A stretch of 31,169 nt of DNA from a virus, in the IMG/VR virus record IMGVR_UViG_3300022200_003650, positions 1-31,169 of that record; one strand, given 5' to 3'. Both the position numbers and the translations under genes were made by a program. The notes below the pieces were generated by a model. The model made no database searches, was not told the origin of the DNA, and saw nothing but the letters and a program-made list of their open reading frames with translations. Within the stretch, counting starts at the first letter, position 1; each line of letters begins with the position of its first letter. Of the stretch, positions 1 through 7,515 are shown in pieces.

Positions 1-862
1 ACATATAATTTAGTGCTTCACGGACGGCAGGAGCATTCGCACCATTACCAGTCTTATAAGCAAGGATCCAAGTCAGTGAAGAAATTGGATAAGCATTAGC
101 ACCAGAAGGATTGGGGTTTTCGCCAGCAAGATTAGCATCAAGAGTGATGCCATTCAGTGCGGCAGAACCAGTTGCGGCAGAAGGACCAACAAACTTACCA
201 GACTTGTTCTGAAGAACTGCTGCTTGAAGTTTGCCTGTGCGAATAAATCCAGTGTTCACATAACCAATCGCACCAGGAGTTTGTTTGATTTGTGCTGATA
301 CACCTTCATTGCCTTTAGCACCGATGCCAGTTGGCCATTTGATTGACTTATTTACACCATAGGACCAACCACCAAAGGCATCCAGAGAGTTCAAGAAGGC
401 ATAAGTGGTTCCAGAACCATCAGAGCGGTGAACGACTCTGATTGAACCAGCGGCACATCCGACTTGTTTCCAGTCTTTAATGCGTCCAGCAAAAACATCA
501 ACAGTCTGTTTCTGAGTGAGTTTCAGCTTACATCCTGGTTTGTTATAGGCAACTGCGATAGTGCCGCCAACCATAGGAATCTGAACCACACCACGCTTAA
601 CTTTTGCTGCTTCAGATGCCTTAATAGGTTCATCAGAAGCACCGAAGTTTACGGTTCCAGCAACAAACTGGCGAACACCAGCACCAGAACCAACGGACTG
701 ATAGTTTACACGGTTACCCGTTTCCTTATTATAGTCCTGTAACCAACGCATATAAATGGGTGCTGGGAAAGAAGCACCAGCACCATTAATAGCGGGAGCA
801 GCAAGTGCCGCAGCAGGAGCAACGGCAAGCAGGGTTAGGGGAAGAAACTTAAAGAGTTTCAT
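1..862 (-). CDS. pstS: PstS phosphate ABC-transporter substrate-binding protein (3' end outside window)
   Basis: Periplasmic phosphate-binding protein that feeds the host PstCAB transporter. I translated 287 codons from the ATG at 860-862 to the window edge without a stop. It starts with a signal peptide (MKLFKFLPLTLL then an Ala-rich stretch), followed by the PstS hallmark INGAGASFPAPIY, YQSVGSGAGVRQF, the FGASDEP loop and VVHRSDGSGTTYAFL, all of which contact phosphate in the family. A GGAG ribosome site sits at 867-870. It lies 11 bases after the small secreted protein gene at 874-1254, so the two are probably one operon under the Pho-box-like site at 1328-1346. Phage-borne pstS is well known in marine cyanophages and supports phosphate uptake during infection. 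Confidence 0.95.
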   Translation of the reverse strand, partial: MKLFKFLPLTLLAVAPAAALAAPAINGAGASFPAPIYMRWLQDYNKETGNRVNYQSVGSGAGVRQFVAGTVNFGASDEPIKASEAAKVKRGVVQIPMVGGTIAVAYNKPGCKLKLTQKQTVDVFAGRIKDWKQVGCAAGSIRVVHRSDGSGTTYAFLNSLDAFGGWSYGVNKSIKWPTGIGAKGNEGVSAQIKQTPGAIGYVNTGFIRTGKLQAAVLQNKSGKFVGPSAATGSAALNGITLDANLAGENPNPSGANAYPISSLTWILAYKTGNGANAPAVREALNYM

Positions 863-873
863 ATATCTCCTTA

Positions 874-1254
874 TCAGAAGCTGTAACGGACCTTAAGTTC
901 GCCACCGATATCAGTGGTCTTGCTCAGGTTACCATATTCGCCAGTTACTTTGGCAGCAACACCAACGTTCTTAGTGACCTTGGCTTTCACACCAACTTCA
1001 CCAACAGCGACTTCTTCACTTTTGGTTTTACCTGTGTTCCATTCGTAACCAGGACCAATCTCACCATAAACGGTGACATTCTTAGCAGCCTTACCTTCGT
1101 AACCAATACGAAGTTCGGTCTGTGAACCTTTGTAGGTGCTTGTGCCATCGGTGATAGCAACACCAGAGGTAGTCTTAGATTCTACATACGGACCAGCAAG
1201 GGCAGGTGCCGCAATCATCGGAAATGCCAATGCGGCAAGAGCGATTGCTTTCAT
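874..1254 (-). CDS. small secreted beta-barrel-like (porin-like) outer-membrane protein
   Basis: 126 residues. Residues 1-20 form a signal peptide (MKAIALAALAF, cleavage near ALA-GPY). The mature part is a series of short alternating beta-strand segments (TELRIGYEG, VTVYGEIGPGYEW, VGVKAKVTKNVGVAAKV) and ends LKVRYSF. A C-terminal aromatic residue like this is typical of the BAM recognition signal in outer-membrane barrels. The mature protein (about 106 residues) is short for a barrel, so it may be a small barrel, an oligomer, or a periplasmic beta protein. It is a paralogue of 1464-1823: both begin the mature part with AGPYV and contain VGYEGK or IGYEGK. A strong AAGGAGA site precedes the ATG. 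It is co-transcribed with pstS, which suggests a role in phosphate uptake. No named family is recognised. Confidence 0.85.
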   Translation of the reverse strand: MKAIALAALAFPMIAAPALAGPYVESKTTSGVAITDGTSTYKGSQTELRIGYEGKAAKNVTVYGEIGPGYEWNTGKTKSEEVAVGEVGVKAKVTKNVGVAAKVTGEYGNLSKTTDIGGELKVRYSF

Positions 1255-1302
1255 AAAAATCTCCTTTTTTGGAATACTTGTTTGTCTTTTAAAGACCAGT
1301 CA

Positions 1303-1346
1303 ATTTTAACAGAGTCTTCAGATTTTGTCGTTAAGGTTTAGTTAAC
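1303..1346 (-). promoter_or_regulatory. Pho-box-like direct repeat and -10 element upstream of the secreted protein/pstS operon
   Basis: On the minus strand two 8-bp units, GTTAACTA (1346-1339) and CTTAACGA (1335-1328), are separated by 3 bp. This gives TTAA cores spaced 11 bp apart, matching the arrangement of cyanobacterial PhoB (SphR) sites. A TAAAAT -10-like element follows at 1308-1303, so the box overlaps the -35 zone as expected for an activator site. Host PhoB control of pstS is established in cyanophages. Its use here is inferred. Confidence 0.7.
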
Positions 1347-1410
1347 CCTATAAGAAGACAAAACCTTCGTATATATGGAGACTTAACTTAATTTTAAACT
1401 ATGTCAGCAA

Positions 1411-1440
1411 ACAAAAAAACCACCCCAGAAAGGGGTGGTT
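1411..1440 (-). terminator. rho-independent terminator of the 119-residue secreted protein gene
   Basis: A 9-bp perfect stem, AACCACCCC (1418-1426) with GGGGTGGTT (1432-1440) and a 5-nt loop, is followed on the minus strand by seven T (1419-1413). It separates the gene at 1464-1823 from the downstream operon, so each has its own promoter. Confidence 0.92.
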
Positions 1441-1463
1441 CCACTCAACTTATGAGTAACTTA

Positions 1464-1823
1464 TCAGAAGGTGTACTTCAGACCAGCCTTGATGTTGGAG
1501 GTCAGGTCATCACCAGTCAGGAACCAGTATTCACCATAGACACTCAGGTTATCGGTAGCAGCAACCGATGCACCAGCCTTACCAGAGACCTTAACAGTAG
1601 CATCGCCACTCTCAGGAGTGGAGAGAGCAGGACCTGCTTGGATGTAACCAGAAACGGTCTCACTCAGTTTGCCCTCATAACCGACGTGTGCTTCGGTCAG
1701 GGTGCCAACATAGTCCGAACCAGTCAGACCAGCATTTGCCTCAACATTCACATAAGGACCAGCGAAAGCAGCAGTGGCAAGGAAAGGAGCAGCAGCAACG
1801 GCTGCGATAGCAGATTTAATCAT
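1464..1823 (-). CDS. small secreted beta-barrel-like (porin-like) outer-membrane protein, paralogue of 874-1254
   Basis: 119 residues. The signal peptide is about residues 1-21 (MIKSAIAAVAAAPFL, cleavage after AFA), followed by GPYVNVEANAG. Alternating strands include EAHVGYEGKLSETVSGYIQAG, VKVSGKAGASV and LSVYGEYWFL. The C-terminus is GLKYTF, a classical beta-barrel end. The layout matches 874-1254 closely, so the pair looks like a duplication that diverged. It is a single-gene unit with a terminator at 1411-1440 and a regulatory site at 1902-1930. A GAGG ribosome site lies about 10 nt before the ATG. Likely in the host outer membrane or periplasm; substrate unknown. Confidence 0.85.
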   Translation of the reverse strand: MIKSAIAAVAAAPFLATAAFAGPYVNVEANAGLTGSDYVGTLTEAHVGYEGKLSETVSGYIQAGPALSTPESGDATVKVSGKAGASVAATDNLSVYGEYWFLTGDDLTSNIKAGLKYTF

Positions 1824-1901
1824 TTAATTAATACCTCGTAAATTTACTTGCGGAATGGTTACCCGCAGATGAAAGAAGACTTGACTTGTCTTCGTTCCAC
1901 T

Positions 1902-1930
1902 ATCTTAAGATTTTCTTAAAGATGTGTCAA
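1902..1930 (-). promoter_or_regulatory. second Pho-box-like repeat, overlapping a TTGACA element
   Basis: On the minus strand TTTAAGAA (1920-1913) and CTTAAGAT (1909-1902) are separated by 3 bp, again giving TTAA cores 11 bp apart. A TTGACA (1930-1925) lies just upstream and overlaps the stop of the glycosyltransferase gene. With a 17-bp spacer the -10 would be TAAGAT (1907-1902), a poor match. Either the repeats are a Pho site or this is a plain sigma-70 promoter whose spacer happens to carry TTAA twice. The leader also carries an inverted repeat GAAGAC/GTCTTC at 1875-1893. Confidence 0.5.
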
Positions 1931-2745
1931 GCCCCTTGTTGTGCGTTTGAGTTTTCGGTTATCCGACCCAAATAAGGATCATAATTCATATAATCCCTAA
2001 TATCAATGTTTGCACCTTGCTGTTGCCAATAGTTCAACAATGCATCATGAGGTCCCTTGTGAAAGATACTAAGATGTTCTGGATGAATTGTTGAACCCAT
2101 CTGCAAGTTATAAAGAAACAGAGGAATAGTGTAAGTCTTACCAGTTTCCAAAATTGTATCCTCAGAAACTGCTCTAGGTTTTACACCATTATCAAGTTTA
2201 AATTTATCACCGCGAATATGATGCTTCATAATTTTAGAAGCATGATGTCTACTTATTACATAAATTGCTGCAGAGAAATCATTGATAAACTTTAAGTGAA
2301 GTTTAACATGAATATCCCCTGTGCAAATTGTAGTTAATTGCAGACAATCCCAATCATATGGTGCAAGAGAAAAGAACTCTGTCCATGTAAAATTCCAATA
2401 TCGGACAATATCAAAATTTACATCATCTTCTAGAATGAGACAATACTCATCATCCGTCTCTTCATAGAAAGTTTTGATTGCTTTAAGATGCGACAAACAG
2501 CATCCCAATTCATTTTGGGAAACATTATCAGGAATTCTACCCTTTAGATGACCAGACACATCATCTTCTCTTGCATCGTATCCTGCAATGCGAGTATGGT
2601 TTTCTATCTCCCAATACTTAAATTGCTGCTCCATATACTCACGACGATGAGTATCGGCATCAAGATTCAACCAGTAGATATGAGGAATACCTTTCAGTTT
2701 ATATGCTGATTTATTCTTATCAAGCAGTAATTCTTGTCCAGCCAT
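1927..2745 (-). CDS. glycosyltransferase family 25 (LPS-type)
   Basis: 272 residues. The N-terminal IPHIYWLNLDADTHRREYME is the GT25 opening strand. The core ELGCCLSHLKAIK followed by YCLILEDDV carries the acidic metal/nucleotide-sugar site of this family, whose members add galactose or glucose to LPS or collagen. It is the last gene of the glycan cluster. It overlaps the GT11 gene before it by 26 nt and has no clear ribosome site, so it is probably translated by coupling. The stop overlaps the TTGACA of the next promoter. Family call is firm; sugar and acceptor are unknown. Confidence 0.88.
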   Translation of the reverse strand: MAGQELLLDKNKSAYKLKGIPHIYWLNLDADTHRREYMEQQFKYWEIENHTRIAGYDAREDDVSGHLKGRIPDNVSQNELGCCLSHLKAIKTFYEETDDEYCLILEDDVNFDIVRYWNFTWTEFFSLAPYDWDCLQLTTICTGDIHVKLHLKFINDFSAAIYVISRHHASKIMKHHIRGDKFKLDNGVKPRAVSEDTILETGKTYTIPLFLYNLQMGSTIHPEHLSIFHKGPHDALLNYWQQQGANIDIRDYMNYDPYLGRITENSNAQQGA

Positions 2746-3532
2746 CGGGAATCAAATCTTTAGTATCGTGTTCTTTTGTATATCCAGTTCCAAACCACTG
2801 GACAGGAGCAATAACTTTTTTATCTTTATTGGTAGAGAGCCATGCACCCCACCAAGAGAATGTTGAGTTTGCAATGATAAAATCATCACAAAGAGACATC
2901 AAACACAAATCAATTCTATTGTCAGTGTTCTCTGAGATCATGAAACGATCGTCACCAAACAGTTCTTGTTCTTGACACCATGCAGGATCATCAGAGAATA
3001 CAATCACGTTGCGATCTGAATCAAAGTGATTAAGTGCTTTTTTATAATACTCTAAAGTACATGGTGGATGATTAGCACTATTACTTACATAATCAGTGCG
3101 ACGAACATGAAGAGCAAGTGGATTATCAACAGATGCAATCATCTCTTTGCAAGGATTAAGAATCTCATCCTTGAAAGTAAAGTCTTCACGAATCTCATCT
3201 TCAATATGCTTGAAGTATTTTTCGGTTTGAAAATATCCCTGAAGACTTACATGATCTGGACACATCTTAAAAAGACTCTCATCAAAATGGAAGAATCTTT
3301 CCTGAACAACTGGAGAATGACCATTGTTTAGAAGACCGACATTAACTCTAAGATCAAAAGAATCAAATAGTTCAGTCCTTAACATATTACCAATTCCATC
3401 ATCCACTGCTTGAGTGTGATTTGGAATAATAATATCTGCTCCAATATTTCTTGCAATTCCTTTTAAAGATGCATACTGAAACATTTGGTTTGCCAAACGT
3501 CCCATCCTACCTAGGGCATTAAATCCTATCAT
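2720..3532 (-). CDS. glycosyltransferase family 11 (alpha-1,2-fucosyltransferase type)
   Basis: 270 residues, normal for the bacterial family. The N-terminal GRMGRLANQMFQYA is the GT11 start motif. HVRRTDY (142-148) is the HxRRxDY GDP-sugar binding motif. ANSTFSWWGAW (221-231) is the third conserved block. GT11 enzymes move L-fucose from GDP-fucose to galactose. Its donor could be made by gmd and the fucose synthase-like gene in the same cluster. The ATG overlaps the previous stop (ATGA). A paralogue lies at 4332-5201; the two share the EKYFK-IED-IRED block, so they are probably duplicates with different acceptors. Related sugars such as colitose or L-galactose cannot be excluded as donor. 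Confidence 0.9.
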   Translation of the reverse strand: MIGFNALGRMGRLANQMFQYASLKGIARNIGADIIIPNHTQAVDDGIGNMLRTELFDSFDLRVNVGLLNNGHSPVVQERFFHFDESLFKMCPDHVSLQGYFQTEKYFKHIEDEIREDFTFKDEILNPCKEMIASVDNPLALHVRRTDYVSNSANHPPCTLEYYKKALNHFDSDRNVIVFSDDPAWCQEQELFGDDRFMISENTDNRIDLCLMSLCDDFIIANSTFSWWGAWLSTNKDKKVIAPVQWFGTGYTKEHDTKDLIPDGWTRITA

Positions 3533-4335
3533 TTCAATTGTGCTCTGCGTGTTTTTAGATAGTCCTGGTTTTCATAATACTGCACAAGTTGGTTTCTGTC
3601 AAACTTTTTAATCGTATTCCAGAGATTCCAGTTGTTGTTAAAGTTTGGATTACTGAACCAAGAGTTATGTGTTCTACTGTGCTCTAAATGGTAAACATAA
3701 TCATCAATTCGTGCAATACGATTTCCAAGTAAACTCATTCTGTAGTAGAACTCATCATCCTCACATCCCCATGAGATGAAGTTTTCATTCATCATATAGC
3801 AGTCAATATACTTCTGACGATTGATAAATTGCGTCCAACCGATCGTTGAGTTTGATAATGTTTTATTCTTATCAAGCACCGAAGTGTCTAAAGAATTTAC
3901 AAACTCATTGTAGATATTCATATTATATTCAGCACGCCACTGATAGACGCCACAACCATAGGGATACACTACATCTGCTTGTCCATCATTAATTGCACCA
4001 TACGCATGGTGGTATGATGAAATTGGAAGAATACAATCCGCATCATAGTTTGCAACTACTTTAGTATCTGCTGCAACAATCAGATCGTTCAGAACTTTAC
4101 TCTTACAAAATAAAGGTTCATTGTTTTCTTCAAACAGATAGGTTAAGTTTTCAGTATTGGCGTGCTTTCTAATTTCTGGAATCGCACGAAACTTAAACGT
4201 TTCACGTCCAGAAACTTCTTTTACTATTACCTTTGCTGGTATATGTCTCAACAAATAAGAGACCGATGAGATAATGTTTCTCAGTCGGTCTTCAGATTCA
4301 ATCCTGGTTGGGATCAGGAAAGTAAGGTCCATCAT
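3529..4335 (-). CDS. GT-A fold glycosyltransferase (GT2 / GT7 C-terminal type)
   Basis: 268 residues. LTFLIPTRIESEDRLRNI opens a GT2-like fold. VVANYDADCILP near residues 93-104 holds the DxD metal-binding site. FISWGCEDDEFYYRMSLLG near residues 187-205 matches the GT7 C-terminal domain pattern (WGxEDDE) seen in galactosyl- and chondroitin-type transferases. It sits between the two GT11 genes with ATGA overlaps at both ends. It probably adds a hexose or hexosamine to the same chain. Donor not determined. Confidence 0.85.
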   Translation of the reverse strand: MMDLTFLIPTRIESEDRLRNIISSVSYLLRHIPAKVIVKEVSGRETFKFRAIPEIRKHANTENLTYLFEENNEPLFCKSKVLNDLIVAADTKVVANYDADCILPISSYHHAYGAINDGQADVVYPYGCGVYQWRAEYNMNIYNEFVNSLDTSVLDKNKTLSNSTIGWTQFINRQKYIDCYMMNENFISWGCEDDEFYYRMSLLGNRIARIDDYVYHLEHSRTHNSWFSNPNFNNNWNLWNTIKKFDRNQLVQYYENQDYLKTRRAQLK

Positions 4336-5201
4336 CTTTGAATTCTCTCCTCAGGAATTTGTTCAATAATCCAAGATTCTGGAATTAGATCCTTCAAATT
4401 ATTAAAGGCAAGTCTTTGTCCAAACCAAGGAGTTTGTGTAATGATTTTTTTGTTTGGATTTTTTTGCAACCATGCACCCCACCAAGATAAGGAACTATTA
4501 GCAATGATTGCATCATTACACAAACTCATCAAACACAAATCATAATATGGAACCAGAGATGTTTCCATTTGACCTGCACCATTTAAAGTTTGATGGGGAT
4601 AATAAACTCTTGTCTCAGAAAGATGAAAACGATCACTCTTGAAAAGTTTTTGTTCCTTTACCCAGTTTAAATCATCTGAGCAAATTAACACTGGACGATC
4701 ATCATTAAAGTATTTGTCTAAGAGATACTCATAATGTTCAACAGTTGGCATAGGGTACCAATCTGGACGACCAACATTATCACCACGACGAATGTGAAGA
4801 AGAATAATCTTCCCATCAAACTGACTCATATATTCTGCACAAGGTTCATAGATTTCATCCCTGAACTCATAATCCTCACGAATAGAGTCTTCAATATTCT
4901 TGAAGTATTTTTCTGATTGACGATAACCATCAATGTTTACATTATCTGGACAGTTATTGAAAAGGTTTTCATCAAAATCAAATCCAGGTTCATTATATGT
5001 TTGACCATTGACAAGTCCAGTATGCTTTACATTCTTCAGTTTAAATGCATCAAACAATCCATAATTTGCATAGTTTGGTGTATCGTGAGGAGGAATACAC
5101 CAGTCCAAATTGTTATTTGCTGCGATCCCTCTCAGAGCAGCATATTGGAACATTTGGTTGCCTAAGCGACCATTTGTTCCAAGTCTGTTATAACCAATCA
5201 C
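4332..5201 (-). CDS. glycosyltransferase family 11, second copy (GTG start)
   Basis: 289 residues. The conserved blocks are GRLGNQMFQYAALRGIA near the N-terminus, HIRRGD (136-141) and ANSSLSWWGAW (234-244). The start codon is GTG at 5201, preceded by GAGGAATAACTT, so the ribosome site supports it. The predicted role is alpha-1,2 transfer of L-fucose or a related L-sugar. It differs from 2720-3532 mainly in an insertion near residues 200-217 before the PYYDLCLMSLC block. The stop overlaps the next ATG. Confidence 0.9.
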   Translation of the reverse strand: MIGYNRLGTNGRLGNQMFQYAALRGIAANNNLDWCIPPHDTPNYANYGLFDAFKLKNVKHTGLVNGQTYNEPGFDFDENLFNNCPDNVNIDGYRQSEKYFKNIEDSIREDYEFRDEIYEPCAEYMSQFDGKIILLHIRRGDNVGRPDWYPMPTVEHYEYLLDKYFNDDRPVLICSDDLNWVKEQKLFKSDRFHLSETRVYYPHQTLNGAGQMETSLVPYYDLCLMSLCNDAIIANSSLSWWGAWLQKNPNKKIITQTPWFGQRLAFNNLKDLIPESWIIEQIPEERIQR

Positions 5202-5211
5202 AAGTTATTCC

Positions 5212-6297
5212 TCAAGCAGAAAAAGTAGGAATGGGTTCCCAGTTATAGATTCTTTCCTGCTCTTCAACCTTTTCAGAAATCCATGCATAAGTTTTAGCAA
5301 TTCCTTCCTCAAGAGTCATTTCATAATCCCAACCAAGTTTCTCACGAATGAGATCATTATTAGAGTTGCGACCACGAACACCAAGAGGTCCATCAATGTG
5401 CTTCTTAACAATAGTCTTTCCAGCAACCTTAGCAGCAATATCTGCAAGTTGATTAATTGTCACCATCTCTTCAGAACCAATATTCACAGGTCCCAAGAAA
5501 TCAGACTCCATCAGACGACGGGTTGCTTCAACGCATTCATCCACATAGAGGAAAGAACGAGTCTGCTCACCATCACCCCAAATCTCAACTACACCACCAT
5601 CAGCAGCTTCTGCTACTTTACGGCACATAGCAGCAGGAGACTTTTCTCTACCACCAGTCCATGTTCCCTCTGGACCAAAGATATTATGGAACCTACCGAT
5701 ACGAACGGGAATACCGTGATTACGGTTATATGCCAAGAAGAGTCTTTCTGAGAACAGTTTTTCCCAACCATACTCAGAATCAGGACCTGCAGGATATGCA
5801 TCACTTTCCTTCAGACCAGGATTGTTCACTTCCATCTGTGCATACTCAGGATACATGCAAGCAGAAGAACTATAGAAGATCTTAGTCTTGTTTACATTCT
5901 TACGATCATTTATTTTTTTCTGTGCAAGCAAAAGATTCAGGTTGATTGCTGCAGAATTGGTCATGATCTCAGAATCATTTTCACCACTGAAAACAAATCC
6001 AGCACCACCCATATCAGCAGCATACTGATAGATTTCATCAAAAGTATCTACGTGCTGATCGGGAACATATTGATAGAAGTTTCCAAGGAAACCTTTAAAC
6101 TCAATACACCTTTCAACGAGTTTATAATCAGTCAGATCTCCCTGAATAAATTCATTTGCTTGTGTTGCAGAGTATTCTGGTCTCTTAAGATCTACTCCTC
6201 TCACCCAATACCCTTCAGCACGAAGTCTCTTAACCATATGACTTCCAATGAATCCACCCGCACCAAAGACCAGTGCAGTTTTCTTATATTGACTCAT
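5212..6297 (-). CDS. GDP-mannose 3,5-epimerase (GME-type SDR)
   Basis: 361 residues. GME converts GDP-D-mannose to GDP-L-galactose and GDP-L-gulose using NAD. The Rossmann motif FGAGGFIGSHMV is at residues 11-22. AADMGG is the GME-specific block. SSSACMYPE carries the catalytic Cys (about 147). YGWEK supplies Tyr176 and Lys180. GRFHNIFGPEGTWTGGREKSP carries the second active-site Lys (about 219). GDGEQTRSF binds the diphosphate. These blocks match plant GME far better than generic epimerases. There is an insertion of about 20 residues (roughly 67-86) before the AADMGG strand. It is preceded by a gap with its own promoter elements (6332-6350), unlike most of the cluster. It may supply L-galactose or L-gulose donors to the following transferases. 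Confidence 0.9.
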   Translation of the reverse strand: MSQYKKTALVFGAGGFIGSHMVKRLRAEGYWVRGVDLKRPEYSATQANEFIQGDLTDYKLVERCIEFKGFLGNFYQYVPDQHVDTFDEIYQYAADMGGAGFVFSGENDSEIMTNSAAINLNLLLAQKKINDRKNVNKTKIFYSSSACMYPEYAQMEVNNPGLKESDAYPAGPDSEYGWEKLFSERLFLAYNRNHGIPVRIGRFHNIFGPEGTWTGGREKSPAAMCRKVAEAADGGVVEIWGDGEQTRSFLYVDECVEATRRLMESDFLGPVNIGSEEMVTINQLADIAAKVAGKTIVKKHIDGPLGVRGRNSNNDLIREKLGWDYEMTLEEGIAKTYAWISEKVEEQERIYNWEPIPTFSA

Positions 6298-6331
6298 GTT
6301 AAAACCTCAGTGAAATTAATTAATTCTGTGA

Positions 6332-6350
6332 TATTTATTTTAGTATTATA
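6332..6350 (-). promoter_or_regulatory. late promoter with adjacent host-type -10 upstream of the GME gene
   Basis: On the minus strand AATAAATA (6339-6332) matches the T4-type late consensus NATAAATA. A TATAAT (6350-6345) lies just upstream, overlapping the stop of the ColD-type gene; its -35 (TAGACT at 6373-6368, 17-bp spacer) is a partial match. This is one of the few gaps in the glycan cluster, so the last five glycan genes may have their own late transcript. Confidence 0.6.
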
Positions 6351-7515
6351 CACCCATTAGAGACGTTAGTCTATCAATCTTGTTTAGATTTACAAACTGA
6401 CTATTACCAACATACAAACCATTGCTGTGAAGAACAGAAACGTTTGAACTCTCTTTTGCGGTGCAGAGTTTATATTTTTTAAATGCAGGATGCATAAGAA
6501 TATTACCACTAATAATGGGACGATATTCAATGTCCGCTTTCATAAAAGTTTTTTTTAAATAATCCGCAAGAGATTTCTCCTTAGCAATGATTGGGAAAGA
6601 AAAACTACTGTTTCCGACTTGATTTTCTGGGATAATGTAATTGTCCTGACCCAATCCACGTAAAAGACTTTCCATCCAATATTGATAGTTCCTCCTGCGA
6701 ATCTCAATATTTTTGTCAAGTCGTTTAATTTGAGACAGACCAAGAACAGCGCAGACTTCATGATTGCGGAAATTATATCCATCAGTCATGAAAAGAAAAG
6801 CAGGATCAATGTCAGGATTTTCTTCACTATATTTCTTGAACATATGAGGAGATCCCTCACGAGCCATGCCATGACTACGCTTCAATCTCATCAATTCATA
6901 GAGTTCAGTATTGTTTGTACAAACAACACCACCCTCAATAGTAGTCATATGGTGTCCGAAGTAGAAACTAAATGTAGATCCGATAGAATCAGTTCCACGT
7001 TTCTTACCATCAGGACCCTCAACACCATGAGATTCGCAAATATCTTCAAGAATCAAAGCGTCTGGAAAAATCTCACGAACCTTTTCAACATCAGATGACA
7101 AACCGATCAAGTGAGTAATAAAAACTACTTTAATGTCTGGGTGTTGGGATGCAATATACTTCAACTCATCAATGTCAAAAGAAAAGTTTTGAAGATTGAT
7201 GTCACAAAAAATTGGTTGCAATCCGTTCTGAAAGACTGGAGCAATATTAGTCATCCAGGTTGTTGCTGGAACTAAAACTTTATCTCCATCTTTCAAACCA
7301 TAATGTTCCTTCACAGCAGCAATTAACAAAGAGTTAGCAGTGCTGCCACTAGAAACATACAAAGAATGTTTGACACCCAACCACTCAGACCATTTAGATT
7401 CAAACTCACGAACCTTTGGTCCATTAGTAAGTCTACTACTGGTCAATAAAAAGGTTGCCATTTTTAAACGATCTCTAAAAGAGATCGTATCTTCCATTAG
7501 TGGCCAATAAGTCAT
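6346..7515 (-). CDS. colD: ColD-type GDP-4-keto-6-deoxymannose 3-dehydratase (DegT/DnrJ/EryC1 fold)
   Basis: 389 residues, the usual ColD length. It has the fold-type I aminotransferase pattern: SSGSTAN near 55-61, LEDICESHG with Asp158 for the pyridine nitrogen, and the active-site segment STFSFYFGHHMTTIEGG. Sugar aminotransferases have the Schiff-base Lys here. This protein has His188, the same replacement described for ColD, which removes the 3-OH of GDP-4-keto-6-deoxymannose using PMP and glutamate in colitose synthesis. The gene lies just after gmd and the fucose synthase-like gene, so the substrate is made next door. ATGA overlap with the previous gene and a GAGGAAAG ribosome site. A different 3,6-dideoxy sugar product is possible. 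Confidence 0.85.
   Translation of the reverse strand: MTYWPLMEDTISFRDRLKMATFLLTSSRLTNGPKVREFESKWSEWLGVKHSLYVSSGSTANSLLIAAVKEHYGLKDGDKVLVPATTWMTNIAPVFQNGLQPIFCDINLQNFSFDIDELKYIASQHPDIKVVFITHLIGLSSDVEKVREIFPDALILEDICESHGVEGPDGKKRGTDSIGSTFSFYFGHHMTTIEGGVVCTNNTELYELMRLKRSHGMAREGSPHMFKKYSEENPDIDPAFLFMTDGYNFRNHEVCAVLGLSQIKRLDKNIEIRRRNYQYWMESLLRGLGQDNYIIPENQVGNSSFSFPIIAKEKSLADYLKKTFMKADIEYRPIISGNILMHPAFKKYKLCTAKESSNVSVLHSNGLYVGNSQFVNLNKIDRLTSLMGV

Noticed and set aside
464-742. Plus-strand open frame within pstS
   Set aside because: The minus-strand frame encodes PstS without interruption, so this is a shadow.
6346-7515. Sugar aminotransferase (perosamine-type) reading of the DegT-fold protein
   Set aside because: The Schiff-base Lys is replaced by His188 in an otherwise intact active site, which removes transaminase chemistry of the usual kind.
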